A DNA stretch of 61,280 bases from Flavobacteriales bacterium (GCA_905339165.1 CAJPFH010000030.1:1-61280), one strand, 5' to 3'; shown: positions 16,459-26,087, numbered from the stretch's first letter. A program made the numbers and translations. Notes: generated from the sequence alone by a model not told the origin.

Positions 16459-18077
16459 ACAAGATTAAAACAAAAAAAACAGCCGAAGAACTTGGCGTTA
16501 AAAAAGTTTTTCTTGAATCGGGAATAGAAGTAAACCCTATTTACACAGCCGAAGATATTGAAAATTCAAGTATCAAACACGAAATACCCGGCCAATACCC
16601 ATTTACCAGAGGTATTCACCCTAGCATGTACCGTAATAAACCATTTACTATTCGGCAGTATGCAGGTTTTGGCTCGCCCGAAGAAACCAACGAACGCTTT
16701 CAATTCTTAATTAAAAATGGGCAAACGGGACTCAACGTAGCTTTCGATTTACCTACTCAATGCGGTTTAGACTCAGACGATCCGCGTGCCTTTGGCGAAG
16801 TAGGAAGAGTAGGCATGAGTATAGATACATTGGAAGATTTTGAAATTGCCTTTAAAAATATTGACCTCGATAAAATTACCGTTTCTCTTACCATTAACGG
16901 AACTGCAATTATTGCCATAGCCATGTACATTGCAATGGCCGAAAAAAACGGATACAACATTTCTAACCTTAGAGGTACCGCACAAAACGATATTTTAAAA
17001 GAATTTATTGGAAGAGGAACATGGATTTTTCCGGTTGACAAATCGGTAAAACTAGTGGTAGATACCATAGAATATTGTGCTCAACACGTTCCCAAATACA
17101 GTCCGGTAAGTGTATGCGGATACCATATTCGCGAAAGCGGAGCAAACCCTATTCAAGAAATGGCCTATGCGTTTTGCATTGCAAAAGCCTACAGCGATGG
17201 AGCACTGAGCAGAGGTATTTCAATTGATGACTTTGCATCCCGCCTGTCTTTTAATTTTGATATCTATGGAAATCTATTTGAGCAAGTAGCCAAATTCAGA
17301 GGCGGAAGAAGACTGTGGGCAAAAATTATTCGCGAAGAGTATGGTGCAAAAAAAGAAAGTTCATCGTGGTTACGTATGATTGCCGGTGGTGGTGGTGGTG
17401 GACTAACCAAAGAACAACCCTTAAATAATATTATTAGAAGTTCCTACTACGCTTTAATTAGTGCACTTTCGGGAACACAAACGATGGCTCTTTGCAGTTA
17501 TGATGAAGCCTATACCATTCCCACCGAACATTCGGCAGAAATTTCTTTGAGAACTATGCAAATTATGATTCATGAAATGGGAATTTGCGACACCGTTGAC
17601 CCGCTTGGAGGTTCTTATTATGTAGAAGCATTAACCGACCGGTTTGAAAAAGAAATTAAAGAAGAAATGAAAACCGTTGAAAAATGGAATGGTATTATCA
17701 ATGCCGTAGCAACAGGTAAAATTCAGGAATCCGTTTCCAAACAGGCGTACGAAAGAGAAATGGGAATCCAAAACGGAACCGTTCCAAAAGTAGGAGTCAA
17801 TATTTTTGTGCGAGAAGAAGAATCGAAAGAAGTAGAGTTTCACCCATACAACCAAAAAGCTGCCGATAAACAGATAGAAAAATTAAAACGGATTAAAGCA
17901 TCGAGAAACAACGAATTGGTAAAACAAAAATTAGAAACCATTAGAAAAGATGCAATAGATGATAAAAACTTGATGCCTTCAATTATTGAAGCAGTAAAAG
18001 AATATGCCACTGTTGGAGAAATTGTTCAAGTAATGAAAGATGTGTATGGAGAATTTAAAGAACCTATCTTTTTTTAA
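16455..18077 (+). CDS. B12-dependent acyl-CoA mutase, large (catalytic) subunit
   Basis: 540-residue TIM-barrel mutase subunit. By alignment from memory with P. shermanii methylmalonyl-CoA mutase, Arg207, which binds the malonyl carboxylate, is kept as Arg187 (NDILKEFIGRGTW). Gln197 is Gln177 and His244 is His224 (CGYHIRESG). Tyr89 is replaced by His55 (TRGIHPSMY), and a run of six glycines (311-316) replaces another substrate loop. This suggests a malonyl-type substrate with a group bulkier than methyl. Inferred reaction: 2-aminophenylsuccinyl-CoA <-> 2-aminobenzylmalonyl-CoA. Annotation as plain methylmalonyl-CoA mutase is less likely. No MeaB chaperone gene is in the window. Confidence 0.9.
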   Translation: MNKIKTKKTAEELGVKKVFLESGIEVNPIYTAEDIENSSIKHEIPGQYPFTRGIHPSMYRNKPFTIRQYAGFGSPEETNERFQFLIKNGQTGLNVAFDLPTQCGLDSDDPRAFGEVGRVGMSIDTLEDFEIAFKNIDLDKITVSLTINGTAIIAIAMYIAMAEKNGYNISNLRGTAQNDILKEFIGRGTWIFPVDKSVKLVVDTIEYCAQHVPKYSPVSVCGYHIRESGANPIQEMAYAFCIAKAYSDGALSRGISIDDFASRLSFNFDIYGNLFEQVAKFRGGRRLWAKIIREEYGAKKESSSWLRMIAGGGGGGLTKEQPLNNIIRSSYYALISALSGTQTMALCSYDEAYTIPTEHSAEISLRTMQIMIHEMGICDTVDPLGGSYYVEALTDRFEKEIKEEMKTVEKWNGIINAVATGKIQESVSKQAYEREMGIQNGTVPKVGVNIFVREEESKEVEFHPYNQKAADKQIEKLKRIKASRNNELVKQKLETIRKDAIDDKNLMPSIIEAVKEYATVGEIVQVMKDVYGEFKEPIFF

Positions 18078-18108
18078 AAAATTAATCGCAATTAGAAAAT
18101 AAAAAAAT

Positions 18109-19302
18109 GTGATAAAACAAAAAATCATATTATCTCTAGAACAAGCTCTCGCTCTCCCATATGCTACCCAACGTTTTGTGCAATTGGGTTGGCGTGTAAT
18201 ACGCATTGAATCTCCTGCCGAAGAGAACGAAAATGCCGGAGACCCTAACCGATACATTGGTGCCGATTTAGGTTACCACGATTTACATTCGTATTACATT
18301 GCTCCCAATACCGGTAAAGAAGCCATCACTATTAATCTGAAAAAAAAGGAAGGACAGGAATTATTAAAAAAATTAATTCAAGAGCTGAATATTGATGTGT
18401 TTATGTGCAACACACTACCTAAACGCTATCAGCCATTGGGTATCGACTATAACACATTAAAAGAAGCTAATCCAAATTTAATCTGGTGCGGTATTTCGGC
18501 CATGGGGCCCGAATATCCAGAAAGAGCAGGCTACGACCCGGCTCTACAAGCCATGATGGGGTTTACTTATCTTACCGGAGAACCTAACGGAAAACCGGTT
18601 CCTTGTGGCATTCCGATTATTGATTTAAAAGCAGGTGATGAAGCTTTTACACAAGTTGTTCTTGCCATGTTAGATAACCATGCAAAAAAAGAAATTCATA
18701 TTTCTATGGCACAATGTGCTGCCAGTTGGTTAATGACGGCTTTACCACAACTCCAATTTGTAAATAGCGACAACGAATTATTTACCAGAAGTGGTAACGA
18801 ACACCGAAGTTTTATTCCTTGCAACGCTTATCCAACAAAAGACGGATTTCTTTATTTGGCAATAGGAAACGATTTGCAATGGCACAAATTTGTTTCGCAC
18901 AAAGGATTTGAAAAACTTTTTTCGGAAAGCCGCAAAACCAACGAGGGAAGGATGAGAGAAAAAGAAAACATTTATCAGGAAATTGGCGAATTAAGTAAAA
19001 ACTTTACCACTCAAGAATTTTTTGAGTTGTGCCTTTCCTTAAATCTGTCGGCCGCTCCGGTAAACACCGTTAAAGAAGTAGCTGCATTACCTTTTGTAGA
19101 TGCTTGTATGATGAAAACAATCATACCCAACGGAAAAGAAGTAAAACTTTCTCCTCCATCTTACAACACTTCATTTCTCGAAAAAAATAAATTTCTATTG
19201 AATTGCTCTCCCCGATTGGGAGAACAAAACAGCAAAGTATATCAACAAATTGGATACTCCGAAAATGAAATTGAAAAATTGACCATTCAAAAAATTATTT
19301 GA
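18109..19302 (+). CDS. Class III (CaiB/BaiF family) CoA transferase
   Basis: 397 residues with GTG start at 18109. N-terminal ALPYATQRFVQLGWRVIRIE and PNTGKEAITINLKKKEGQELL are typical of the formyl-CoA transferase family. The conserved catalytic Asp is Asp172 in CGIPIIDLKAGDEAF. It follows the mutase after 31 bases and overlaps the oxidoreductase gene by 4. No CoA ligase gene is present in the operon, so this transferase must load CoA onto the substrate. The donor may be the indoleacetyl-CoA made by the neighbouring oxidoreductase and the acceptor 2-aminophenylsuccinate (inference; compare IaaL of the iaa cluster). Confidence 0.87.
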   Translation: MIKQKIILSLEQALALPYATQRFVQLGWRVIRIESPAEENENAGDPNRYIGADLGYHDLHSYYIAPNTGKEAITINLKKKEGQELLKKLIQELNIDVFMCNTLPKRYQPLGIDYNTLKEANPNLIWCGISAMGPEYPERAGYDPALQAMMGFTYLTGEPNGKPVPCGIPIIDLKAGDEAFTQVVLAMLDNHAKKEIHISMAQCAASWLMTALPQLQFVNSDNELFTRSGNEHRSFIPCNAYPTKDGFLYLAIGNDLQWHKFVSHKGFEKLFSESRKTNEGRMREKENIYQEIGELSKNFTTQEFFELCLSLNLSAAPVNTVKEVAALPFVDACMMKTIIPNGKEVKLSPPSYNTSFLEKNKFLLNCSPRLGEQNSKVYQQIGYSENEIEKLTIQKII

Positions 19303-22300
19303 TGATAAAAAAAACCATTGACATATTAACTTCTTATTCAACACCACGTAAAGTTTGCGAAATGGGCAATGTGGCTGTTGCCAGAGGAGCTATAGAAGCA
19401 AATGTTGATGGCGTTTTTTCTTATCCGGGTACTCCTTCTACCGAAATTTCGGAAGTTTTTTCTCACATCAATTCTTTTCAAAGCCGAAAAGAAAATACTG
19501 AAAAATACCCCGAGCAAACAGCCAATAAAATATATTTTGAATACAGCATCAACGAAAAAATTGCCTTAGAAAAAGCCATTGCTTATTCCATAGCAAACAA
19601 AAGTGCTTTATGTGTAATGAAAAACGTAGGCATGAATGTAGCTTGCGATGCACTTATGAGCATTACTTATCAAACTATTCTGGCTCCTTTGGTAATTGTT
19701 GTTTGCGATGACCCGGGTTGCCACTCCAGCTCTAATGAACAAGATTCCCGTTATTGGGGAAAAATGGCAAACGTGCCAGTATTTAATCCTTCTACACCGG
19801 CAGAAAGTTTAGCACAAACCAAATCGGCTTTTTTACTATCGGCACAATTAAAACTTCCGGTTATGGTACGGCTTACCACCCGCGTTTCGCACACAAGAGG
19901 TGTTTTTAACTACGGGAAATTATCAAATAAAAACCATGCAGCCACTTTCGAAAGAATTCCGGAACATATTAACATTCCTGCAAAAACAGCCGCAGCACAT
20001 GCCAAACTTTTAAATAAACTTCATTCGGATTACATTAACGAACATGCTGTAAAATACAACCAAATTATACATCGTCAAAACGCCAATATCGGAATTATTA
20101 CCAGTGGAGTTACAACCGTTTATGTAAAAGAAATATTGGAGCGTTCGGCTATAAAAAATAACTATTCTATACTAAACCTTGGTTTAATATATCCATTTCC
20201 AACCGCTATTGTTTTAGAATTTCTACAACTTTCTTTAAAGAAAATTATCGTAATTGAAGAGTTAGACCCCATCATCGAAAATGAAGTTCGAGTTATTGCT
20301 CAACAAAATAAAATAAAGACCCCCATTTACGGAAAAGGCTTTTCTACCTTGTTACCAACAGGCGAATTTTCGTTAGACAGCATTGAAAAAACGCTTTTTG
20401 ATTTTACAAAAGACAAATCCTTAAAAAATAAAAATACCCCAATAAAAAATACGGAAAATATTGTAAAAAAATTGCCCGTTCGCCCGCCCACCTTATGTGC
20501 CGGGTGCCCACACAGAGCAACCTTTTACGCCTTAAAATTGGCCGTTCCCAGAAATATTTCAGATGTAATACTTTGTGGTGATATTGGATGTAACGGTTTG
20601 GGAGCATTGCCTCCTCTTAAAATGATAGACACCATTAACCACATGGGCATGAGTGTTTCTATGGCACAAGGGCTTTCCGAGGCATTTCATACTTCCAACC
20701 AAAAGAATAAAACGGTTGCCATGCTGGGTGATGGCACTTTTTTTCATTCGGGTGTTACTTCTTTATTAAATGCCATTTATACCAAAGCCAATATATTGGT
20801 TATTATTTTCGATAACAGAACCATTGGCATGACAGGACATCAGGACCACCCGGGAGCAACACATCTAAACAAATATCATCAAATTGATTTATTGCCTTTT
20901 ATACGAGGTATGGGAGCTCAATATGTAGAATCTATTTTTCCGTTTAATTTAAAAGAAAGTTTCAGTAAAATAAACGAGGCGTTGGCAACACAAGGCGTTT
21001 CGGTTATTGTAGCCAAATCGCCTTGTATATTTTTACCCGAATTTAAAGAGGGTAGTATTTACAGAAAAAAAATTGTGGTAGACCATTCTCGCTGCAACAC
21101 CTGCGACAATCACGAGGATATGCAAATTGCTTGTGCAAGATGCTATTCGCCATTAAATAATTTATCGAGAGCCAAATTAAAAATAACCGCCACCCATCAT
21201 GTTGCGGCACAAGAACAGTTGTGCCCCGCCAATATCTGTAATCATGGATTTTTTAATTCCATTATTGAAGAACACTATCCAGAAGCAGTTAAAATGGTTC
21301 GGGATAAGATGTTGTTTTCTCGCACCTGCGGAGATATTTGCCACCGACCCTGCGAATTGTTGTCGAAAAATAAAACCATTGTTCCTATTAAAAACCTTAA
21401 GCGTTTTGTTTCTTCTTTCGATGAAAGTTTTTTCGATTTTTCAACAGCTATCGAGCGAACAAAAACTGCCCAAAAGAAAAATAAAAAAGTAGCCATTGTA
21501 GGTGCCGGTCCGGCAGGATTAAGTTCTGCATACGATTTAATTCGTGAAGGATATACCGTTGATATTTTCGATAAAGAAGAAAAACCGGGAGGAATGTTAA
21601 AATACATCATTCCTTTTTTTAGAATGGACAAAACCGGTTTGGATTACGAAACAAGCATTTTAGAAGAATTAGGAGTAACCTTTTTTGGCAACAAACTCTT
21701 AGGAAAAGATTTTACGATAAACGACCTCAGTCAAAAATATGATGCCGTTGTTTTAGCCATTGGTTTATGGAAATCGAAAAAATTAGAAGTAGTAGAAAAC
21801 CATGTTCCCGATGCAAAAAAACACACCGCCCTTTCTTTTTTAAAGGCCATAAATACACATTCCATTCAAGCCACTCAGCCCTCAAATTATTTAATTATTG
21901 GAGGCGGAAACAGTGCCATCGACTCCGCACGTGCAGCAAAAAAAATAAATCCTAACAACACCGTTACCTTAGTTTGTATTGAAAGCAGAGAAAATATGCC
22001 CGCCTTTGAAGAAGAAATTGTTCATGCCATAGAAGAAGGTGTTAAAATAATTCCGGAATCTTCCGTTGAAAAAGTGATAGATTGTAACGAGGTTGTTCAA
22101 TGCACCATAAAATCACTCCTTACCGATAACACACAAATCATTTCTTGCGATACCATCATCACAGCCATTGGGCAAAGCCCAAACACTGAATTGTTTTCCG
22201 AGTTATCAGAACAAACCGACAAAAACTCCTCACTCATTCACATCAATAACAAAAACGGATTTACCCATTTCAAAAATGTTTTTGCTGCCGGAGATATTTG

Positions 22301-22685
22301 CCAAGGCAACCACCAAAGCGTAATTGGAGCCATTGCCAGCGGAAAAAGAGCCGCAACAGGAATAAGGCAGTTACTCGAAAATTACAAGTACGGTTATGAA
22401 GGAATTAACGCACTAGATAAGTTAAATCAATCGAGTGGTAAGTATAGTATTCCAAAAAATAATTTTACCAACGAAGTGGATTTGTTAGAAGGAATAAAAG
22501 GAATGGATTTCTATCAGGCTTGTGCAAAATGCAATCATTGCATCGATAATTTCGGTTGCCCTGCCATGATAAAAGTAAACGGAAAAATAGAAATCGATTA
22601 TCAAAAATGTACCAACTGCGGTTTGTGTATTGATGTTTGCCCGAATAATGCCATCACATTTATTGAAGAAGTAATACCTGCATAA
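19299..22685 (+). CDS. iorA: Indolepyruvate:acceptor oxidoreductase alpha subunit fused to a GltD-like NAD(P)H:FAD module
   Basis: 1128 residues. Residues ~1-590 are IorA-like: pyrimidine domain with YPGTPSTEISEVF, CAGCPHRATFYALK (~400) and the TPP-binding GDIGCNGLG (~427). Near 593-610 is VDHSRCNTCDN. From ~640 a second, GltD-like half begins with an Fe-S segment (TCGDICHRPCEL), an FAD site VAIVGAGPAGLSSAYDL (~729) and an NAD(P) site LIIGGGNSAIDSA (~865). A ferredoxin-like cluster domain, CAKCNHC...CTNCGLCIDVC, ends the protein (~1073-1115). The fusion should let electrons from arylpyruvate oxidation reach NAD(P)+ directly. Reaction: indolepyruvate + CoA -> indoleacetyl-CoA + CO2. Phenylpyruvates are alternative substrates. 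Confidence 0.87.
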   Translation: MMIKKTIDILTSYSTPRKVCEMGNVAVARGAIEANVDGVFSYPGTPSTEISEVFSHINSFQSRKENTEKYPEQTANKIYFEYSINEKIALEKAIAYSIANKSALCVMKNVGMNVACDALMSITYQTILAPLVIVVCDDPGCHSSSNEQDSRYWGKMANVPVFNPSTPAESLAQTKSAFLLSAQLKLPVMVRLTTRVSHTRGVFNYGKLSNKNHAATFERIPEHINIPAKTAAAHAKLLNKLHSDYINEHAVKYNQIIHRQNANIGIITSGVTTVYVKEILERSAIKNNYSILNLGLIYPFPTAIVLEFLQLSLKKIIVIEELDPIIENEVRVIAQQNKIKTPIYGKGFSTLLPTGEFSLDSIEKTLFDFTKDKSLKNKNTPIKNTENIVKKLPVRPPTLCAGCPHRATFYALKLAVPRNISDVILCGDIGCNGLGALPPLKMIDTINHMGMSVSMAQGLSEAFHTSNQKNKTVAMLGDGTFFHSGVTSLLNAIYTKANILVIIFDNRTIGMTGHQDHPGATHLNKYHQIDLLPFIRGMGAQYVESIFPFNLKESFSKINEALATQGVSVIVAKSPCIFLPEFKEGSIYRKKIVVDHSRCNTCDNHEDMQIACARCYSPLNNLSRAKLKITATHHVAAQEQLCPANICNHGFFNSIIEEHYPEAVKMVRDKMLFSRTCGDICHRPCELLSKNKTIVPIKNLKRFVSSFDESFFDFSTAIERTKTAQKKNKKVAIVGAGPAGLSSAYDLIREGYTVDIFDKEEKPGGMLKYIIPFFRMDKTGLDYETSILEELGVTFFGNKLLGKDFTINDLSQKYDAVVLAIGLWKSKKLEVVENHVPDAKKHTALSFLKAINTHSIQATQPSNYLIIGGGNSAIDSARAAKKINPNNTVTLVCIESRENMPAFEEEIVHAIEEGVKIIPESSVEKVIDCNEVVQCTIKSLLTDNTQIISCDTIITAIGQSPNTELFSELSEQTDKNSSLIHINNKNGFTHFKNVFAAGDICQGNHQSVIGAIASGKRAATGIRQLLENYKYGYEGINALDKLNQSSGKYSIPKNNFTNEVDLLEGIKGMDFYQACAKCNHCIDNFGCPAMIKVNGKIEIDYQKCTNCGLCIDVCPNNAITFIEEVIPA

Positions 22686-23269
22686 TGAATAATAAAACCA
22701 AAATACAAGTAGCCGGAGTAGGTGGACAAGGAGTGGTATTTTTGACCAACTTAATGGTTGAAGCAGCTCTGATTTCCGATATTCCTGTAGCTACCAGTGA
22801 AATTCATGGCTTATCGCAACGAGGTGGCTCAGTTACAGCAAGCATTACCATGGGAGAAAACACTTATGGTTTTATAGAAAAAGGAGGAGCCGATTTTTTA
22901 TTAGGACTGGAATTGCTGGAAACGCAACGTTGCTTAAGTTATCTTCATAAAAGTTCTGTTGTGGTGGCTGATGATTTTAAGATTACTCCTTATTCCGTTA
23001 ATGCAGGAACGGCTCCATATCCCGACACAAAAAAATTTGTAAAAAATCTTGAAAAACAAATACAAAAAATTATTCTGATAGAACATGTTTCCGGCATCAA
23101 AGATATTTTAAGAAATATGTTCGTGTTGGGAGTAGCCTCTACGGTTAATAATTTTCCACTAACAAACGAAAATATTCTAAAAGCAGTTCACCAAAATGTA
23201 GCCGATTATAATATAGAATCTACTATCGAAGCATTTGCATTGGGAAGAAAATATAAATATGAAAAATAA
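22685..23269 (+). CDS. iorB: Indolepyruvate:acceptor oxidoreductase beta (gamma-domain) subunit
   Basis: 194 residues with the 2-oxoacid oxidoreductase gamma-domain signatures VAGVGGQGVVFLTNLMVEAA and SEIHGLSQRGGSVTASI. It shares one base with the upstream stop codon, so subunits are made together. This domain binds CoA and completes the oxidoreductase. Length fits IorB. Confidence 0.9.
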   Translation: MNNKTKIQVAGVGGQGVVFLTNLMVEAALISDIPVATSEIHGLSQRGGSVTASITMGENTYGFIEKGGADFLLGLELLETQRCLSYLHKSSVVVADDFKITPYSVNAGTAPYPDTKKFVKNLEKQIQKIILIEHVSGIKDILRNMFVLGVASTVNNFPLTNENILKAVHQNVADYNIESTIEAFALGRKYKYEK

Positions 23270-23277
23270 AATAAACA

Positions 23278-23778
23278 ATGGAAATAACTTTTACGCTAAA
23301 CGGTAAAAAAACAACATGCCAGATTAAAGCGAGTGCCACCTTGTTGGAATTGTTGAGAGAAGCACTGAATTTAACCGGAACCAAACCGGGTTGCCATGAA
23401 GGCGAATGCGGTGCCTGCACTGTTTTAATAAATGGAAAATCGGTAAACTCCTGCCTGTATCTGGCACTAAACGCAAACGGAAAAGAAATTACAACCATAG
23501 AAGGGCTTACCAAACCAAACGGAGGTTTAGACGAAGTGCAGGAAAGCATGATTAAAAATGGAGCCGTACAATGCGGTTTTTGCACATCCGGAATGGTTTT
23601 AAACATAAAAGCCCTGCAGTTGGAAACCATGCAAAATAAAAAAGTGCCCGGAAGCGGAATAAAAAATTCACCCAACCGAAACGAAATAAAAAAGTGGCTG
23701 GAAGGAAACCTTTGCCGATGCACAGGATACGTAAAAATTATTGATGCTGCCGAAGAAGTTTTTAATAAAGGAAAATAA
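23278..23778 (+). CDS. Molybdenum hydroxylase (xanthine dehydrogenase family), 2Fe-2S subunit
   Basis: 166 residues. The plant-type [2Fe-2S] cluster ligands are Cys39, Cys44, Cys47 and Cys59 (GCHEGECGACTVLINGKSV), and the second cluster uses Cys99, Cys102, Cys146 and Cys148 (QCGFC and LCRCTGY). It forms an electron relay between the Mo site and FAD in a three-subunit enzyme with the next two genes. A 21-residue insert (about 118-138) precedes the second CxC. Confidence 0.92.
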   Translation: MEITFTLNGKKTTCQIKASATLLELLREALNLTGTKPGCHEGECGACTVLINGKSVNSCLYLALNANGKEITTIEGLTKPNGGLDEVQESMIKNGAVQCGFCTSGMVLNIKALQLETMQNKKVPGSGIKNSPNRNEIKKWLEGNLCRCTGYVKIIDAAEEVFNKGK

Positions 23779-23789
23779 CACTTGCTACT

Positions 23790-26087
23790 ATGAGTAAAAA
23801 ATTGAAAATTATAGGAACACCTGTTCCAAAACACGATGCAAAAATACGTACCACGGGCGAAGCCATTTACGGGCACGATATTAAATTGCCCAATATGCTG
23901 TATGGTGCTATTTTAAGGACTCAGCACCCCCATGCCGAATTTACTATTGATGTTTCCGAAGCCAAAAAAATACCCGGAGTAGCCTGTATCATTACAGCCG
24001 ATGATGTAGATACAAACCATATAGGCTACAAACGCGATCATCCAATTTTAAAGAAAAACGAAGCCAATTGCTGCCGCGATGAAATAGCGGCTGTTGCTGC
24101 CGAAACCAAGGAAATAGCACAAGAAGCACTGAAACGGATAAAGGTAAAATACAAAGTAAAAAAAGGCATTTACAACCCACATGAAGCATTAAAGAAAAAT
24201 GCTCCTCAAATAAATAAATTCAGTAGTGGAAAATTTGAAAACAAAAACATAGCCGAAAAATTTTTCTACGAACACGGAAATTTAGAACAAGAAAAAAAGA
24301 ACAGCGTAGCCATTGTAAAAAGAAAATTTACACTGCCACGAATGACACATGCTTGCATGGCCACAAGCAACATAACCGCACACTACACTAAAACCAACGG
24401 AAAATTGTTGCTGTACAGTTCCACACAAGTACCCTTTCTCTACCAACGAGATATGGCTCATGCCCTAAAAATGAATCCCTCCGATATTCGCATCATTCAA
24501 CCCATTATTGGAGGAGGATTTGGAAGTAAATTAGACATGCACCCCTTTGAACCCATTTGTGCACTACTTTCTATTAAAACCGGCAAACCGGTACAAATTC
24601 TTTATTCAAGAGAAGAAGAATTTATTGCCTCTCCTACTCGCCAACCCATGGAAATAGAACTTACAGCAGGAGTAGATAAAAACGGGAATTTTACGTTTCG
24701 CGAAATAGAAATTATAAAAGATAATGGAGCGTACACCTCTTGGGGAGCGACCACCCCATTTGTGATTATGCAGGCATTCTCTTCATTGTATAAAATTAAA
24801 GCTTGCCGTTTTAATGCACTTGCCGTTTATACCAATAATGTATTTGCCGGCTCTTTTAGGGGATATGGCAACCCTCAGGCTACTTTTGCTCTTGAAAGAG
24901 TGATTGATTTATTAGCCGATGAAATTGGAATAGACAAAGCCGAAATTCGTTTACGCAATGCCAATACAAAAGGCGAAATTACCGGACAAGGTTTACATTA
25001 CGATACCTGCGGACATAAAGAATGTTTACAAACCGTTATTAAAAAGTTGAAAGTTGAAAAGAAAAAAGTTGAAAAGAAAAATCGATTTAAAAGAGGAATT
25101 GGTTACGCTTCAATGCTTCACGTGGGCGGGGGAGCAAAAATTTATCGTTCCGATGGATGTGGCACTACTCTGAAAATAGACCCCTACGGATTTTGCACCA
25201 TTATTACAGGTTCTAACGAGATAGGACAAGGTTCTGAAACCGTACTGGCCATGATTGCAGCCGAAGAACTAGGCATTGAATTAAGTAAAATAAAAGTAAT
25301 TAATACCGATACCGATGTAAAACCATGGGACGTAGGTGTACACGCCTCTCGCACCAGTTTTGTAGCAGGAAACTCTCTGCTCGGAGCCATTCACATTTTA
25401 AAAGAAAAATTAAATAATAAAGCCGCTCAACTTTTAAATGAAAAGAATAAAAACTTCACTTACGAAAACGGAAATATTATTTCTCCCTCCCATCAACAAA
25501 TTGCCTTAGATAAAGTGGTAAGAGAAATGCACTTTACAGAACCCAATGAATTAGCTATTGCTTCTTATTTTTATGAACCTTCCAGTAAATTTCAAGATAA
25601 AGATTTTAAAGGAAATGTTTCCGGAACTTATGCCTTTGCATCGCAAAGCATTAGTGTAGAAGTAGACACCTATACAGGAAATGTACAAGTATTAGATATT
25701 CATGTGGCACAAGATGTAGGAAAAGTATTGAACCCACTACTACTCGATGGACAAATACATGGGGGAATTTTACAAGGGGTAGGTTATGCCTTAACAGAAG
25801 AGTTGATTTTTAAAGAAGGAGAACTTCTCAATCCGAATTTTCATAATTACAAAATGCTTACGGCAGCCGATGTGCCCAATATTCACTTTTACCCCGTAGA
25901 AACCAATGACAAACAAGGCCCTTACGGAGCCAAGGGCGTAGGCGAAGCTCCACTTATTCCTACGGCTGCAGCTATTGCCAATGCAGTATGCGATGCATTA
26001 GATGTAGAAATAGTAGAACTACCTATAACACCCGAAAGAGTATTAAAAGCCATTGCAGAAAAGAAGAATAACAAAAAAAATAAGTAA
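23790..26087 (+). CDS. Molybdenum hydroxylase, large Mo-pterin subunit (candidate indoleacetate 2-hydroxylase)
   Basis: 765-residue xanthine dehydrogenase-type catalytic subunit. Visible signatures are IIGGGFGSKLDMHPFEP, AGSFRGYGNPQATFALE, GSNEIGQGSETVLAMIAAEE and the active-site GAKGVGEAPLIP with catalytic Glu719. It hydroxylates a heteroaromatic or aldehyde carbon with water and passes electrons to the Fe-S and FAD subunits, so no oxygen is needed. In the operon context the likely reaction is indoleacetate -> 2-oxindole-3-acetate. An odd lysine-rich tandem repeat (KVEKKKVEKKN, about 422-432) sits between domains. The substrate is inferred. Mo-cofactor sulfuration genes (XdhC) are not in the window. 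Confidence 0.88.
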   Translation: MSKKLKIIGTPVPKHDAKIRTTGEAIYGHDIKLPNMLYGAILRTQHPHAEFTIDVSEAKKIPGVACIITADDVDTNHIGYKRDHPILKKNEANCCRDEIAAVAAETKEIAQEALKRIKVKYKVKKGIYNPHEALKKNAPQINKFSSGKFENKNIAEKFFYEHGNLEQEKKNSVAIVKRKFTLPRMTHACMATSNITAHYTKTNGKLLLYSSTQVPFLYQRDMAHALKMNPSDIRIIQPIIGGGFGSKLDMHPFEPICALLSIKTGKPVQILYSREEEFIASPTRQPMEIELTAGVDKNGNFTFREIEIIKDNGAYTSWGATTPFVIMQAFSSLYKIKACRFNALAVYTNNVFAGSFRGYGNPQATFALERVIDLLADEIGIDKAEIRLRNANTKGEITGQGLHYDTCGHKECLQTVIKKLKVEKKKVEKKNRFKRGIGYASMLHVGGGAKIYRSDGCGTTLKIDPYGFCTIITGSNEIGQGSETVLAMIAAEELGIELSKIKVINTDTDVKPWDVGVHASRTSFVAGNSLLGAIHILKEKLNNKAAQLLNEKNKNFTYENGNIISPSHQQIALDKVVREMHFTEPNELAIASYFYEPSSKFQDKDFKGNVSGTYAFASQSISVEVDTYTGNVQVLDIHVAQDVGKVLNPLLLDGQIHGGILQGVGYALTEELIFKEGELLNPNFHNYKMLTAADVPNIHFYPVETNDKQGPYGAKGVGEAPLIPTAAAIANAVCDALDVEIVELPITPERVLKAIAEKKNNKKNK

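Noticed and set aside
16455-18077. Mutase as an ordinary methylmalonyl-CoA mutase of the propionate pathway
   Set aside because: It has a split B12 subunit, His in place of Tyr89 and a six-glycine loop. No epimerase, propionyl-CoA carboxylase or MeaB gene is near, and the neighbours belong to an indole-type pathway.
23223-23876. A 217-codon minus-strand frame over the Fe-S subunit
   Set aside because: It runs antisense to a conserved 2Fe-2S subunit and resembles no family. Long antisense frames are common over Cys/Gly-rich genes.
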